Positions 33,543 through 42,046 of a stretch of 64,000 bases of DNA are shown here, in pieces; position 1 is the first letter of the stretch, and each line of letters begins with the position of its first letter. The position numbers and the translations under genes are program-made. Source of the DNA: Hymenobacter cavernae (GTDB lineage: Bacteria > Bacteroidota > Bacteroidia > Cytophagales > Hymenobacteraceae); contig NZ_BMHT01000004.1 of assembly GCF_014641455.1 (NCBI RefSeq), positions 579,653 through 643,652 on the forward strand. The letters run 5' to 3'. Under the pieces are notes generated by a model. The model had not been told where the DNA came from, ran no database searches, and was given only the letters and a program-made list of their open reading frames with translations.

Positions 33543-34610
33543 CTAGCTGGTGGCTGTTAGCTGATAGCTTTTTTGCTCCGGGCCTGGCTGAATACCTAGG
33601 TCCGTGAACGTGCGCTTGCCCTGCACAAAGTACGCCCACACGAGGCTACCCTGATACGTGCCGGGCCGCTCCGCCAGGCGCAACCTAGGTTGGGTTTCCT
33701 GGCGGCGGCGCTTCCAATACGACCGGTTTTTCAGAAAGTCGCGGTGGGCGCGCAGAATGGCCCGCGCATCTGCCGTAGCGCCTTGGGTCAGAAAACGCAC
33801 CGCGGCCACCCAATCCAGTAACACGCGGGTAATCAGTACGCTACCTAGCTCCGCCTGCGGCAGGTTTTTGTATACCAAAGCTAGCCCATTGCGGAAGTTC
33901 AGGTAGGTTTTGCGCGGGTTCGACTTGTGCAGCGTCCCGCCCCCAACGTGGTACACCGTGCTGCCGCCGTGATACCAGACCTCGTAGCCCGCATTCCAAA
34001 GGCGCCAGCACAGGTCAATTTCTTCCATGTGGGCAAAAAACTCCTTCTCTAAGCCGCTCATGGCGTGCCAGGCCGCGGCGCGCACCACCATGCAGGCGCC
34101 GGTGGCCCAGGCCACGGGTCGCGCATCGTCGTACTGACCAGTGTCGGTTTCGAGCGTATCGAAGAGGCGGCCGCGGCAGAACGGGTACCCTAGCTTATCG
34201 AGGTAGCCGCCGCCCGCGCCGGCGTACTCAAACTGCGTTTGCGCAGCGTAAGCCCGGATTTTGGGCTGGCAAGCAGCTAGCTTTGGGCGCTCCGCGAAAA
34301 GGGCGCGAATCGGTCGCAGCCAGCCAGGCGTCACGGCTACGTCGGAGTTGAGCAGCACATAGTAGTCGGCCGCTATCTGGCGCAGTGCCTGGTTGTAGCC
34401 TTCGCAAAAACCTAGGTTGCTGGCGTGCTGAATCAGCTCGACGGCTGGAAACTCGCGGCGCAGCACCCCCACCGAGTCATCGGTAGAAGCGTTGTCGGCG
34501 ACGATAACGCGGGCACCGTCGGCGTAAGCCAGCACGGAAGGCAGGAACTGCCGCAGCAGCTCCTGGCCGTTCCAATTCATAATGACAATGGCAACATCGG
34601 TGCAGTCCAC
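33543..34610 (-). CDS. Family 2 glycosyltransferase (rhamnosyltransferase-like)
   Basis: GT-A fold enzyme: VAIVIMNWNGQELLRQFLPSVL, VIVADNASTDDSVGVLRREFP, LLNSDVAVTPGW (DxD-like SDV) and GACMVVRAAAWHAMSGLEKEFFAHMEEIDLCWRLWNAGYEV, the conserved acceptor-side block of this subfamily. A membrane-associated sugar transferase for envelope glycans is likely. No ATG fits: the frame can start at GTG 34610 or TTG 34631, the latter overlapping the upstream ebfC stop. Three ACCTAGGT or CCTAGG sites lie in the 3' third and near 34411. Cotranscribed with ebfC. Confidence 0.87.
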   Translation of the reverse strand: MDCTDVAIVIMNWNGQELLRQFLPSVLAYADGARVIVADNASTDDSVGVLRREFPAVELIQHASNLGFCEGYNQALRQIAADYYVLLNSDVAVTPGWLRPIRALFAERPKLAACQPKIRAYAAQTQFEYAGAGGGYLDKLGYPFCRGRLFDTLETDTGQYDDARPVAWATGACMVVRAAAWHAMSGLEKEFFAHMEEIDLCWRLWNAGYEVWYHGGSTVYHVGGGTLHKSNPRKTYLNFRNGLALVYKNLPQAELGSVLITRVLLDWVAAVRFLTQGATADARAILRAHRDFLKNRSYWKRRRQETQPRLRLAERPGTYQGSLVWAYFVQGKRTFTDLGIQPGPEQKSYQLTATS

Positions 34611-34620
34611 CGCTTGCGCG

Positions 34621-34950
34621 CTAGAGGCCAAAGTTGCCTAGGTCGAGGCCGGGCAGGTTGGGCATGAGGCCGGCGGTTTTGCTTTTCAACGCCTCGCGGG
34701 CTTGTTCGCCGGCGTCCTCAATGGCTTTGTTTACGGCCGCTACCACGAGGTCAGCTAGCATGTCACGGTCCGTGAGCAGCGACTCGTCGATTTCCAGCTT
34801 CAGCAGGCGCCGCTCGCCGTTGGCCGTAGCCTTCACCAGCCCGCCTCCCGACTCGGCCGTAGCCGTAATATATTGCATCTCACTCTGGGCCTGCTTCATT
34901 TTCTCCTGAAGCTCTTTCACTTTGCCCATCATCCCCATCATGTCAAACAT
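34621..34950 (-). CDS. YbaB/EbfC nucleoid-associated protein, 109 aa
   Basis: Small dimeric DNA-binding protein that helps organise the nucleoid and, in many bacteria, is encoded near dnaX-recR. Family pattern: MMGMMGKVKELQEKMKQAQSEMQ (N-terminal helix), then LVKATANGERRLLKLEIDESLL (beta strand) and MLADLVVAAVNKAIEDAGEQAREALKSKTAGLMPNLPG. Length is standard. Its stop codon abuts or overlaps the start of the glycosyltransferase gene. No dnaX or recR nearby. Confidence 0.92.
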   Translation of the reverse strand: MFDMMGMMGKVKELQEKMKQAQSEMQYITATAESGGGLVKATANGERRLLKLEIDESLLTDRDMLADLVVAAVNKAIEDAGEQAREALKSKTAGLMPNLPGLDLGNFGL

Positions 34951-35081
34951 AAGCTTATAATATAGGCTTCCAGCGTGTGGAAGCGGTTTTTGAAAGAAGG
35001 TTGCTACAACACTGAGCCGTAAAACCGGCGCAGACGCAATAGCCGTGGCAATTTACGTAAAGCACGCGCATTAGGCGGTTG

Positions 35082-35163
35082 GCTTTTTAGCTGTTAGCTA
35101 TTGGCTGTTCACTCGTGCTCAAAACAGCTGACAGCTAACAGCCAGCAGCTAATAGCTAAAAAG
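35082..35163. repeat. Imperfect inverted repeat of TAGCTG-type words
   Basis: GCTTTTTAGCTGTTAGCT at the left end pairs with AGCTAATAGCTAAAAAGC at the right end, with one mismatch, and inner CTGTT/AACAG words pair too. Lies between ebfC and the 35219-35773 gene, next to a terminator. Same family as 4573, 6416 and 39059. Confidence 0.65.
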
Positions 35164-35201
35164 CAACGCCCAACAAAACCTAGGTTCTGTTGGGCGTTGC
35201 T
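35162..35201 (-). terminator. Terminator hairpin with ACCTAGGT in its loop
   Basis: Perfect 14-bp stem (AGCAACGCCCAACA, arms 35162-35175 and 35188-35201). The 12-nt loop AAACCTAGGTTC contains the AACCTAGGTT palindrome. It is just downstream of the minus-strand gene ending at 35219. The minus-strand T-run comes from the adjacent TAGCTG repeat. Confidence 0.75.
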
Positions 35202-35218
35202 GTCGGCGTTAGCAAAGA

Positions 35219-35773
35219 CTACTCGTACGGGAAGTGCGAGGGGCGGCCGCCTCTCGACCGGTACTTGTCTTTTTTGCTGGACTTATCCTTGTCTTTGGAC
35301 GTGAGCAGCAGGACGGCACCGGTGGTCACAGCGGCAATGGTTGCCATTTTAACTACGAAAGCCGTGCGGTTGTATTTCCACTCTACAGGGTAGCCTTTCT
35401 CGGCGAAGATGTTGGGCACTTTGCCGTGCACCAAGTCACTGAGCACGCCTTCCACCACGTTCACGCGGTCGGCGAGCAGCAGCGGCAGCCAGTGCCCGTA
35501 GTGCGACTCGCTGTATTTGAAGGCGTAGCGCCGGATCATGCCGCTCAGCCCACTCGGCGGCGACGACTCGCCGAAAACCGAGGATATGTGGTCGCGCTCA
35601 ATAGACTTTAGCAGCTCAATGTCAACTGGTTGCTGCGAAGGGCGCTGTTTGCTGTTGGGGTCCTGCGTTACGTTCAGGCGCGGCTCGCGCATGGGGTAGG
35701 TAGGGTCGTTCTCGGGGTTTGCATCGATGCCCCAACCCGGCAGTTTCTGAGGATCTATCACGGTATTTTCCAT
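35219..35773 (-). CDS. Hypothetical protein with one membrane segment, 184 aa
   Basis: No family recognised. The first ~55 residues are polar and Pro-rich (PTYPMREPRLNVTQDPNSKQRP). A folded part at ~55-130 contains LLKSIERDHISSVFGESSPPSGLSGMIRRYAFKYSESHYGHWLPLLLADRVNVVEGVLSDL. One hydrophobic segment follows at ~142-160 (VVKMATIAAVTTGAVLLLTS), then a highly basic tail (KDKDKSSKKDKYRSRGGRP). The layout suggests a membrane-bound protein with a cytosolic basic tail. It lies 12 bp downstream of the alcohol dehydrogenase gene, probably one operon. Confidence 0.65.
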   Translation of the reverse strand: MENTVIDPQKLPGWGIDANPENDPTYPMREPRLNVTQDPNSKQRPSQQPVDIELLKSIERDHISSVFGESSPPSGLSGMIRRYAFKYSESHYGHWLPLLLADRVNVVEGVLSDLVHGKVPNIFAEKGYPVEWKYNRTAFVVKMATIAAVTTGAVLLLTSKDKDKSSKKDKYRSRGGRPSHFPYE

Positions 35774-35785
35774 GGTCAGTGGGCG

Positions 35786-36943
35786 TTAGATGTTAGCGGA
35801 TGGGGAAATCAGGATGGGCTTGATGCAGTTGTTCAGCTTGGCCGAGAACATGCGGTAGCCGTCGGCCACGTCTTCCAGCGGAATGCGGTGCGTAATCAGG
35901 GCTTTCGGGTTGATGATGCCGTTCTGTACGTGGTCAATCAACCTAGGTAGCAGACGCTTCACCGACGCTTGGTTAGCCCTGATGGTCAGGCCTTTGTTCA
36001 GCACGTTGCCGATTGGTACGAGGTTATCCGTGGGGCCATACACGCCTACAATCGACACCACGCCGCCTTTCTTCACTGAGTTGATAGCCCAGTGCAGCGC
36101 CGTGGTCGAGCCGGCCTGAATCAATAGTTTGCGGCCGGTAATGGTCTGCATGGCGTTGCCGGCGGCTTCCGCACCTACGGCATCAATCACGCAGTCGGCA
36201 CCCATAAAGTCGGTGATTTTCTTGATGAACACCACCGGGTCGTCCATGTCCTTCTCGAAGTTGTAGGCTTCGCAGTTGGCGTAGTTTTTCGCGAATTCGA
36301 GGCGATAGTCTTCCTTATCAATAATAATGACGCGGCCGGCGCCAAACAGCCAGCAGCACCGCGCCGCCATAATGCCCACCGGACCCGCACCGAACACCAC
36401 CACCGTGTCGCCGGGCTGAATGCCGGCCATTTCGGCAGCTTGATAACCCGTTGGAACTACGTCGGTTAGCAGCACGGCATCATCGGGGTCCATGCCTTCC
36501 GGGATTACCGTTGGGCCGACGTTGGCGTATGGTACGCGGGCATATTCTGCCTGGCCGCCATTGTAGCCGCCAGCAGTGTGCGAATAGCCAAAGATGCCGC
36601 CTACAGCACTGGCTTGTGTGTTCGATTCGTGGCAGTTACCAAACATGCCCTGCTTACAGAAGTGGCATTCGCCGCAGGCTACGTTGAAAGGAACCAGCAC
36701 ATGGTCGCCAACTTTTACCTTGGTCACGTCCGGGCCGACTTCCACGACAACGCCCGTGAACTCGTGCCCGAAGGTCATGCCCACGCGCGTATCGGGCACG
36801 TTGCCGTTATATAAGTGCAGGTCGGAGCCGCAGATGCAGCTGCGGGTAACCCGTACAATGGCATCCTGCGGATGCTTGATTTCGGGCATTGGTTTCTGGC
36901 TGGCACGAACCCGTTTCGGGCCGCGGTATTCCATTGCTAGCAT
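35786..36943 (-). CDS. Zinc-dependent alcohol dehydrogenase (formaldehyde dehydrogenase-like), 385 aa
   Basis: Medium-chain dehydrogenase with both zinc sites: catalytic-zinc residues in CICGSDLHLYNG and GHEFTGVVVEVG, and a structural-zinc loop CGECHFCKQGMFGNC. NAD-binding motif: VVVFGAGPVGIMAARCCWLFGAGRVIIID. The sequence resembles the glutathione-independent formaldehyde dehydrogenase-like group (FNVACGECHFC, GGYNGGQAEYARVPYAN). Starts MLAMEY; the second ATG (36934) is an alternative. Likely a cytosolic oxidoreductase for small alcohols or aldehydes. It has its own upstream region of ~600 bp shared with gnd. Confidence 0.9.
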   Translation of the reverse strand: MLAMEYRGPKRVRASQKPMPEIKHPQDAIVRVTRSCICGSDLHLYNGNVPDTRVGMTFGHEFTGVVVEVGPDVTKVKVGDHVLVPFNVACGECHFCKQGMFGNCHESNTQASAVGGIFGYSHTAGGYNGGQAEYARVPYANVGPTVIPEGMDPDDAVLLTDVVPTGYQAAEMAGIQPGDTVVVFGAGPVGIMAARCCWLFGAGRVIIIDKEDYRLEFAKNYANCEAYNFEKDMDDPVVFIKKITDFMGADCVIDAVGAEAAGNAMQTITGRKLLIQAGSTTALHWAINSVKKGGVVSIVGVYGPTDNLVPIGNVLNKGLTIRANQASVKRLLPRLIDHVQNGIINPKALITHRIPLEDVADGYRMFSAKLNNCIKPILISPSANI

Positions 36944-37552
36944 AGCTTCTTGGTTTGGAGTGGTGAGGTGGGGAACTTGAGTCTGTAGCGAGGCGCTTCG
37001 TACGAGAATCTCAGGGACTCTACATGCCGAAAAACTCCACTTTGGAACTAAGGAGTACTGTCATCGGCACAGGCAAGGTTACGGATGCCCGTTTAATTGC
37101 GGGTAAATACGTATTTAAACCTTATAACATCCGTAAAAATGCGGATAACAGGCGGCGCGGTCTGCCAACCTAGGTCTGCTGGTGTGCTTTACGGCGGCGG
37201 CGAAAAGGCGCTGAAAATGAGATTGTACCTAGGTGTAATTGCCTTGTGAGGTCCTGCGGTGCTAATCTAAAGCAGAAGGATAGTGCTTAGCTACCTGAAA
37301 AAACCTAGCTTGGCGCCGCCGACAAAAGCCTAACCTATCGGTTATTTGTTAAGCCTGGCGCAGAGCGGCCAAAAGGGCTTAGCTGCCAGAAAGCGCCTAC
37401 AGCCTAGAGGCTGATTGCGGCCTGGCAACATCCGGCCGCGCCAGATTCCGTACACGAAAGCCGGGGCGCGGCCCGACGCACGTTCATGCACGCTTCAGGT
37501 CACCTACTTTCCTTCCCTGACAAGAAAGTTTAACACGAAAACCATATCACTA
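36944..37552. other. Divergent gap between alcohol dehydrogenase and gnd
   Basis: About 600 bp without a credible gene. It holds two ACCTAGGT sites (37168-37175, 37227-37234) and an AT-rich patch around 37105-37140. Promoters for both divergent genes must lie here, but I cannot place them firmly. No tRNA-like fold was recognised. Confidence 0.5.
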
Positions 37553-39055
37553 ATGAGCGAAACGCCAACTAAGTACGCGTTCGGCATGATTGGCCTGGGC
37601 ACCATGGGCCGCAACCTGCTGTTGAACATGGCCGACCACAATTTTGCCGTGGCCGGCTATGATAAAGATGCCAGCAAGATTGACCTGCTCGGCAAAGAAG
37701 GGCAAGGCAAGCCCGTCGAAGGTTTCACCAACCTCTCCGATTTCATTGCCAGCCTCGAAACGCCGCGCGCCATTATGATGCTGGTGCCCGCCGGCAAAAT
37801 CGTGGATAGTGTAATTGACGAGCTGACGCCGCTGCTCGACAAAGGCGACATGATTATCGACGGCGGCAACTCGTACTTCCTGGACACCACCCGCCGCGAC
37901 GCCGAGCTGGAAGCCAAAGGCTTTCACTTCTTCGGCATGGGCATTTCAGGTGGGGAAGAAGGCGCCCGCTTCGGCCCCAGCATGATGCCCGGCGGCGACA
38001 AAGAAGCGTATCAGAAGATGAAGCCCGTGCTGGAAGCCGTAGCAGCCAAAGTGGACGGTGAGCCGTGCGTAACATACATCGGGCCAGGCGCTTCGGGGCA
38101 CTTCGTGAAGATGGTGCACAACGGCATCGAGTACGGCATCATGCAGCTGCTGGCCGAAACCTACGACATTCTGAAGAACGGCCTGGGTATGGACAACCAG
38201 GCCATCCAGCAGCTGTTCACGAAGTGGAACGAAGGCCGGCTGCAATCTTTTCTGGTTGATATCACCAAGGATATTTTTGCCTTCATAGCGCCCAACACCG
38301 ACCACCTGCTGCTCGACGACATCAAGGACGAGGCCCGCGCCAAAGGCACCGGCAAATGGACCTCGCAAGTGGCCATGGACCTGCAAACGCCCCTAGGTAC
38401 CGTCGACACGGCCGTCTCGATGCGCGACATGTCGAAGTACAAGGCGCTGCGCGTGCAAATGGAAGGCCTGTACGGTCCGCGCCCAAACCTAGGTTCCGCC
38501 AACAAAGAGCAGGTGCTGGAACAGCTGGAGCAGGCGTTCTACTTCAGCATGATCATCAGCTATGCCCAAGGCATGCACATGCTGGCCAACGCTTCGGTGG
38601 AGTATAAGTACGAGTTGAACCTAGCCGAAATTGCCAAGATCTGGCGGGGAGGATGCATCATCCGCTCGAAGTTCCTGAACGATATCTACAACGCCTTCAA
38701 GCACCAGCCCGACCTAGCCCACCTGCTGCTCGACGCTGAAGTGCAGAAGCAGATTCAGGAGTCGGTGGTGGGAACCCGGGCGCTGCTCGCCCAAACGGTG
38801 GCGGCTGGCCTCGCTACGCCGGCCTATGCGGCTTCGCTCAGCTACTTTGAGGCCCTGCGCACCGGCCGGATGCCGTCCAATCTCATCCAGGCCCAGCGCG
38901 ACTACTTCGGGGCACATACTTACGAGCTGATCGGCCACGAAGGCGTGTTCCACACGCAATGGGCACCCGACCACGAAGATGCTGCTAATAAACAGGATAC
39001 ACACGAAGGCGAAGGCTACGTGAAGCACGAAGAGCCTGTTATTCCGAACAAGTAG
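37553..39055 (+). CDS. gnd: 6-phosphogluconate dehydrogenase (decarboxylating)
   Basis: Oxidises and decarboxylates 6-phosphogluconate to ribulose-5-phosphate, third step of the oxidative pentose phosphate pathway. Start at ATG 37553; the frame to 37415 is non-coding in character. Landmarks: FGMIGLGTMGRNLLLNMADHNFAVAGYDKD (NADP-binding GxGxxG), FFGMGISGGEEGARFGPSMMPGG, GASGHFVKMVHNGIEYGIMQLLAE (catalytic Lys and His-Asn), LRTGRMPSNLIQAQRDYFGAHTYE and the C-terminal HTQW. 500 aa; the tail beyond HTQW is extended and acidic. First of three pathway genes. Confidence 0.96.
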   Translation: MSETPTKYAFGMIGLGTMGRNLLLNMADHNFAVAGYDKDASKIDLLGKEGQGKPVEGFTNLSDFIASLETPRAIMMLVPAGKIVDSVIDELTPLLDKGDMIIDGGNSYFLDTTRRDAELEAKGFHFFGMGISGGEEGARFGPSMMPGGDKEAYQKMKPVLEAVAAKVDGEPCVTYIGPGASGHFVKMVHNGIEYGIMQLLAETYDILKNGLGMDNQAIQQLFTKWNEGRLQSFLVDITKDIFAFIAPNTDHLLLDDIKDEARAKGTGKWTSQVAMDLQTPLGTVDTAVSMRDMSKYKALRVQMEGLYGPRPNLGSANKEQVLEQLEQAFYFSMIISYAQGMHMLANASVEYKYELNLAEIAKIWRGGCIIRSKFLNDIYNAFKHQPDLAHLLLDAEVQKQIQESVVGTRALLAQTVAAGLATPAYAASLSYFEALRTGRMPSNLIQAQRDYFGAHTYELIGHEGVFHTQWAPDHEDAANKQDTHEGEGYVKHEEPVIPNK

Positions 39056-39058
39056 GTT

Positions 39059-39140
39059 TTTTTTAGCTGGTAGCTGCTGGCTGTTAGCTGGTAGCTTTTC
39101 TCAAACAAGAGCTAACAGCCAGCAGCTACCAGCTAAAAAA
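39059..39140. repeat. 31-bp perfect inverted repeat of TAGCTG-type words
   Basis: Arms 39059-39089 and 39110-39140 without mismatch (arm begins TTTTTTAGCTGGTAGCTGCT), loop 20 nt. It starts four bases after the gnd stop and is followed at 39158-39190 by further CAACAGCTAGCAGCCAACAG words. Stem plus T-run could terminate or attenuate between gnd and zwf. The largest member of this family. Confidence 0.85.
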
Positions 39141-39212
39141 CCAACTCATCATCCAAAAGCCAACAGCTAGCAGCCAACAGCTAACAGCTTAATTAATACC
39201 TTCTCACTTCGC

Positions 39213-40727
39213 ATGAGTACGCACGATAAAATCCAGCCCACCGTCTTCGTCATCTTCGGCGGCACCGGCGATTTGAACGCCCGCAAGCTGGCGCCGGCTT
39301 TGTATAATCTGTATCTGGAGGGCTGGCTGCCCGAGCAATTTTCCATCATCGGCACGGGCCGCTCGAAGCTTTCGGATGGGGAGTTTCGGGAGAAGCTGCT
39401 AAACGACATCAACCAGTTTTCGCGCACCGGCAAGGTCGCGCCGGAGAAGTGGGACGTGTTCTGCCAACATCTTTACTATCAGGTGGCCGACGTGAACAAC
39501 GCCGATACCTACAAGGAGTTTGGCAACCGCATTCAGCAGCACGAAAGTGAGTGGAAGACCAAGGCCAATGTCATTTATTACCTGGCGGTGGCGCCCAATT
39601 TCTTCCCGATTATCGCCGAGAACATTGCCAAGAGCAAGCTAGGTGCCGCCGCCGACCGCGTGCGGATTGTGGTGGAGAAGCCCATCGGGCACGACCTGAA
39701 ATCGGCGCAGGAGCTGAACCAGTTGCTCATGCGCCTCTTCGAAGAGCGCCAGATCTACCGCATCGACCACTACCTAGGTAAGGAGACAGTGCAGAACATC
39801 ATGGCGTTCCGCTTCGCTAACTCGCTGCTGGAGCCGCTCTGGAACCGCAACTACATCGACCACGTGCAGATTTCGGTTACCGAGCAGCTCGGTGTGGGCG
39901 ACCGGGCCGGCTACTACGACGGTTCCGGCGCCCTGCGTGATATGATTCAGAACCACTTGCTGCAACTGCTGTGCCTCGTGGCGATGGAGCCGCCCATCAA
40001 CTTCAACGCCGACGAAGTGCGCAACCGCAAAGTGGACGTGCTGCGCGCCATGCGCCGCTTTTCGCCCGAAGATGTGCGCCTTTCCACCGTGCGCGGGCAG
40101 TACGCTTCGGGCTGGATTGAGGGCAAAGAAGTGCCCGGCTACCGGCAGGAGCGCGACGCCAACCCCGATTCGAATACCGAAACCTTCGCCGCGGTGAAGT
40201 TTTTCGTGGACAACTGGCGCTGGCAGGGCGTACCGTTTTACCTGCGCACCGGCAAGCGCATGCACCAGTCGTCGTCGGTTATTACCATTCAGTTTAAGGA
40301 CGTGCCGCACTCCGTCTTTCCGGCCGAATCGGCGGAAGGCGGGCACCAGAACAGGCTCATTATCAGTATTCAGCCTGAGATGAGCATCCGTTTGCAGATG
40401 CAAGCCAAGCGCCCCGGTCTGGAAATGATTCTGAACACGGTGGATATGGTGTTCGACTACAAAGGCACCTACACCACCCAGGCCCCTGAGGCGTACGAAA
40501 CGCTGCTGCTCGACACTATGCTTGGTGACCAAACCTTGTTCATGCGGGGCGACCAGGTGGAAGCCGCCTGGGACCTGATCATGCCGATCCTGAATACCTG
40601 GCAGAACCGCAAGAGCCTGAACTTCCCGAACTACTCCGCCGATTCGTGGGGGCCGGAGTCGGCCGAAGCCCTCATTGCCCGCGATGGTTTCCACTGGTTT
40701 ACGCTCCCGCTCAATGGAAAAAAATAA
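39213..40727 (+). CDS. zwf: Glucose-6-phosphate 1-dehydrogenase
   Basis: First enzyme of the oxidative pentose phosphate pathway; makes 6-phosphogluconolactone and NADPH. Landmarks: FVIFGGTGDLNARKLAPALYNLYLEGWLP (nucleotide-binding), RIVVEKPIGHDLKSAQELN and the active-site RIDHYLGKETVQNIMAFRFAN, whose Leu-Gly is encoded by an ACCTAGGT. VPFYLRTGKRM and the C-terminal half are typical. 504 aa is normal. It lies 157 bp after gnd across the TAGCTG hairpins and overlaps pgl by 14 bp. Confidence 0.97.
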   Translation: MSTHDKIQPTVFVIFGGTGDLNARKLAPALYNLYLEGWLPEQFSIIGTGRSKLSDGEFREKLLNDINQFSRTGKVAPEKWDVFCQHLYYQVADVNNADTYKEFGNRIQQHESEWKTKANVIYYLAVAPNFFPIIAENIAKSKLGAAADRVRIVVEKPIGHDLKSAQELNQLLMRLFEERQIYRIDHYLGKETVQNIMAFRFANSLLEPLWNRNYIDHVQISVTEQLGVGDRAGYYDGSGALRDMIQNHLLQLLCLVAMEPPINFNADEVRNRKVDVLRAMRRFSPEDVRLSTVRGQYASGWIEGKEVPGYRQERDANPDSNTETFAAVKFFVDNWRWQGVPFYLRTGKRMHQSSSVITIQFKDVPHSVFPAESAEGGHQNRLIISIQPEMSIRLQMQAKRPGLEMILNTVDMVFDYKGTYTTQAPEAYETLLLDTMLGDQTLFMRGDQVEAAWDLIMPILNTWQNRKSLNFPNYSADSWGPESAEALIARDGFHWFTLPLNGKK

Positions 40728-41469
40728 GCCCGGCATCAAGCTCAACGTCTTCACGACGCCCGACGAGGTGTTACAGCACCTCGCCGACTACTTCGTGTAC
40801 CTGGCGAACCAAAACATCGAAGTCAGGGGCCGGTTTGCCGTGGCGCTTTCGGGCGGCAACTCCCCCAAGAAGCTCTACGAGCTGCTCGCTTCTGACGCCT
40901 ACAAAGGTCAGGTAGACTGGGATAAAGTGGATTTCTTCTTCGGCGATGAGCGCTACGTGCCGCAAACTGCGCCGGAGAGTAACTACCTAATGGCGAAGCT
41001 AGCGCTGTTCGAGCCGTTGCAGATCCCATCAACGCACGTATTTGCTGTCGATACGGAGCTGGAACCGGCGCAGGCTGCCCTAGCCTACGCGACCAACATT
41101 CAGTCGTACTTCAACGGCTTGCCGGCTAGGTTCGATCTGGTATTACTCGGCCTGGGTGACAACGCGCACACGGCGTCCTTGTTTCCGCACACGCCCGTGC
41201 TGCACGAGCAGGCCTCCACGGTGAAGGAGGCGTTCTTGCCCGAGCAGCAAGTGTACCGCATCACCCTCACGGCCCCGCTGATTAATCAGGCGCAAGCTGT
41301 GGCATTCCTGGTTTATGGCCAAGACAAAGCCCTGGCCGTGCAGCAGATTCTGGAAGCCGACCGCGACATTGAGCAGTACCCGGCCCAGCTGATTGCCCCG
41401 AAAGAAGGCGACCTGCAATGGTTCCTGGATAGCGCCGCTGCTTCGGAGCTAAGCGAAGTGATGAGCTAG
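40714..41469 (+). CDS. pgl: 6-phosphogluconolactonase (DevB type)
   Basis: Hydrolyses 6-phosphogluconolactone, the product of Zwf. Start at ATG 40714, inside the end of zwf (14-bp overlap), which implies translational coupling; the longer frame from 40675 would overlap zwf far more. Landmarks: FAVALSGGNSPKKLYELLASDAY, VDFFFGDERYVPQTAPESNYLMAKLALFE and DLVLLGLGDNAHTASLFPHTPVL. 251 aa. With gnd and zwf it completes the oxidative branch. The unusual order gnd-zwf-pgl still keeps the pathway on one strand. Confidence 0.95.
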   Translation: MEKNKPGIKLNVFTTPDEVLQHLADYFVYLANQNIEVRGRFAVALSGGNSPKKLYELLASDAYKGQVDWDKVDFFFGDERYVPQTAPESNYLMAKLALFEPLQIPSTHVFAVDTELEPAQAALAYATNIQSYFNGLPARFDLVLLGLGDNAHTASLFPHTPVLHEQASTVKEAFLPEQQVYRITLTAPLINQAQAVAFLVYGQDKALAVQQILEADRDIEQYPAQLIAPKEGDLQWFLDSAAASELSEVMS

Positions 41470-41497
41470 GACTGCTAGTTTTAATCATTGTCATCCT

Positions 41498-41565
41498 GAC
41501 GCAGGAAGGACCTTATTCCCCTAGGACGAATTGTTGTTCTGGTGGAGTAAGGTCCTTTCTGCGTC
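41498..41565. repeat. Inverted repeat after pgl, GACGCAGGAAGGACC type
   Basis: 20-bp arms with two mismatches at 41498-41517 and 41546-41565, CCTAGG in the loop (41520-41525). Likely the terminator of the gnd-zwf-pgl operon. The GTCATCCTGACGCAGGAAGGACCTT-like word is related in style to the GTCATTCC elements. Confidence 0.65.
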
Positions 41566-41638
41566 GAGATGAGAGCTAGGTACTAAGTAGGAATAAAAAA
41601 GAAGTTATATGTAATCATAATGGCTATGTATACTTGTG

Positions 41639-41974
41639 CTAAAGCTTGTGATTTTTAGAAAGCCAATAGCTGAGCCCGTATGCGGCTAGGGCACTCCCTA
41701 TTGGAGCAGTGCATACTAGGAGATTAATAAAGTGTCTATCAACATATATAAGGTAATTCACCCGTAAGTCCCCACACCAAGAAGGTAGCGAGCAGATAAA
41801 CGGTGACTATTAATGCTTTTTTAGCATAAAGTGCCTGCCTTAATCAAGAGAACCGCTAATAGAAAGAGAATTGACTTGTAGGAAGACAGTTTCTAAGATT
41901 TCTTCTCCATGCGCGAAAGCTCCTATAGGAAGGAGCAAGAGTAGCAACAGAAGGAGACCTTTGCGAGCGGTCAT
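41639..41974 (-). pseudogene. Broken small membrane protein gene
   Basis: From ATG 41974 the frame gives a good signal peptide (MTARKGLLLLLLLLLPIGAF), then AHGEEILETVFLQVNSLSIS and a stop at 41840-41842. After a frame change the DNA reads KKALIVTVYLLATFLVWGLTG, a membrane helix. After another change it reads RHFINLLVCTAPIGSALAAYGLSYWLSKNHKL and a stop at 41639-41641. Three hydrophobic pieces in three frames on one strand suggest a decayed protein with a signal and two membrane segments. Alternatively the first piece alone (44 aa) is a secreted peptide. Confidence 0.4.
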
Positions 41975-42046
41975 ACTAGTGACGGAGTAGCGTCTAGAAG
42001 TTTCTGGTTAACGCACGAAGCATCACTGGTCGATATAAAAGTTACT

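Noticed and set aside
35162..35201. Riboswitch in the 35.1 kb gap
   Set aside because: The fold is a plain 14-bp terminator stem with a palindromic loop; no conserved aptamer features.
39774..40754. 326-codon minus-strand frame inside zwf
   Set aside because: Antisense of a clearly coding gene; His/Val/Arg-rich composition without motif.
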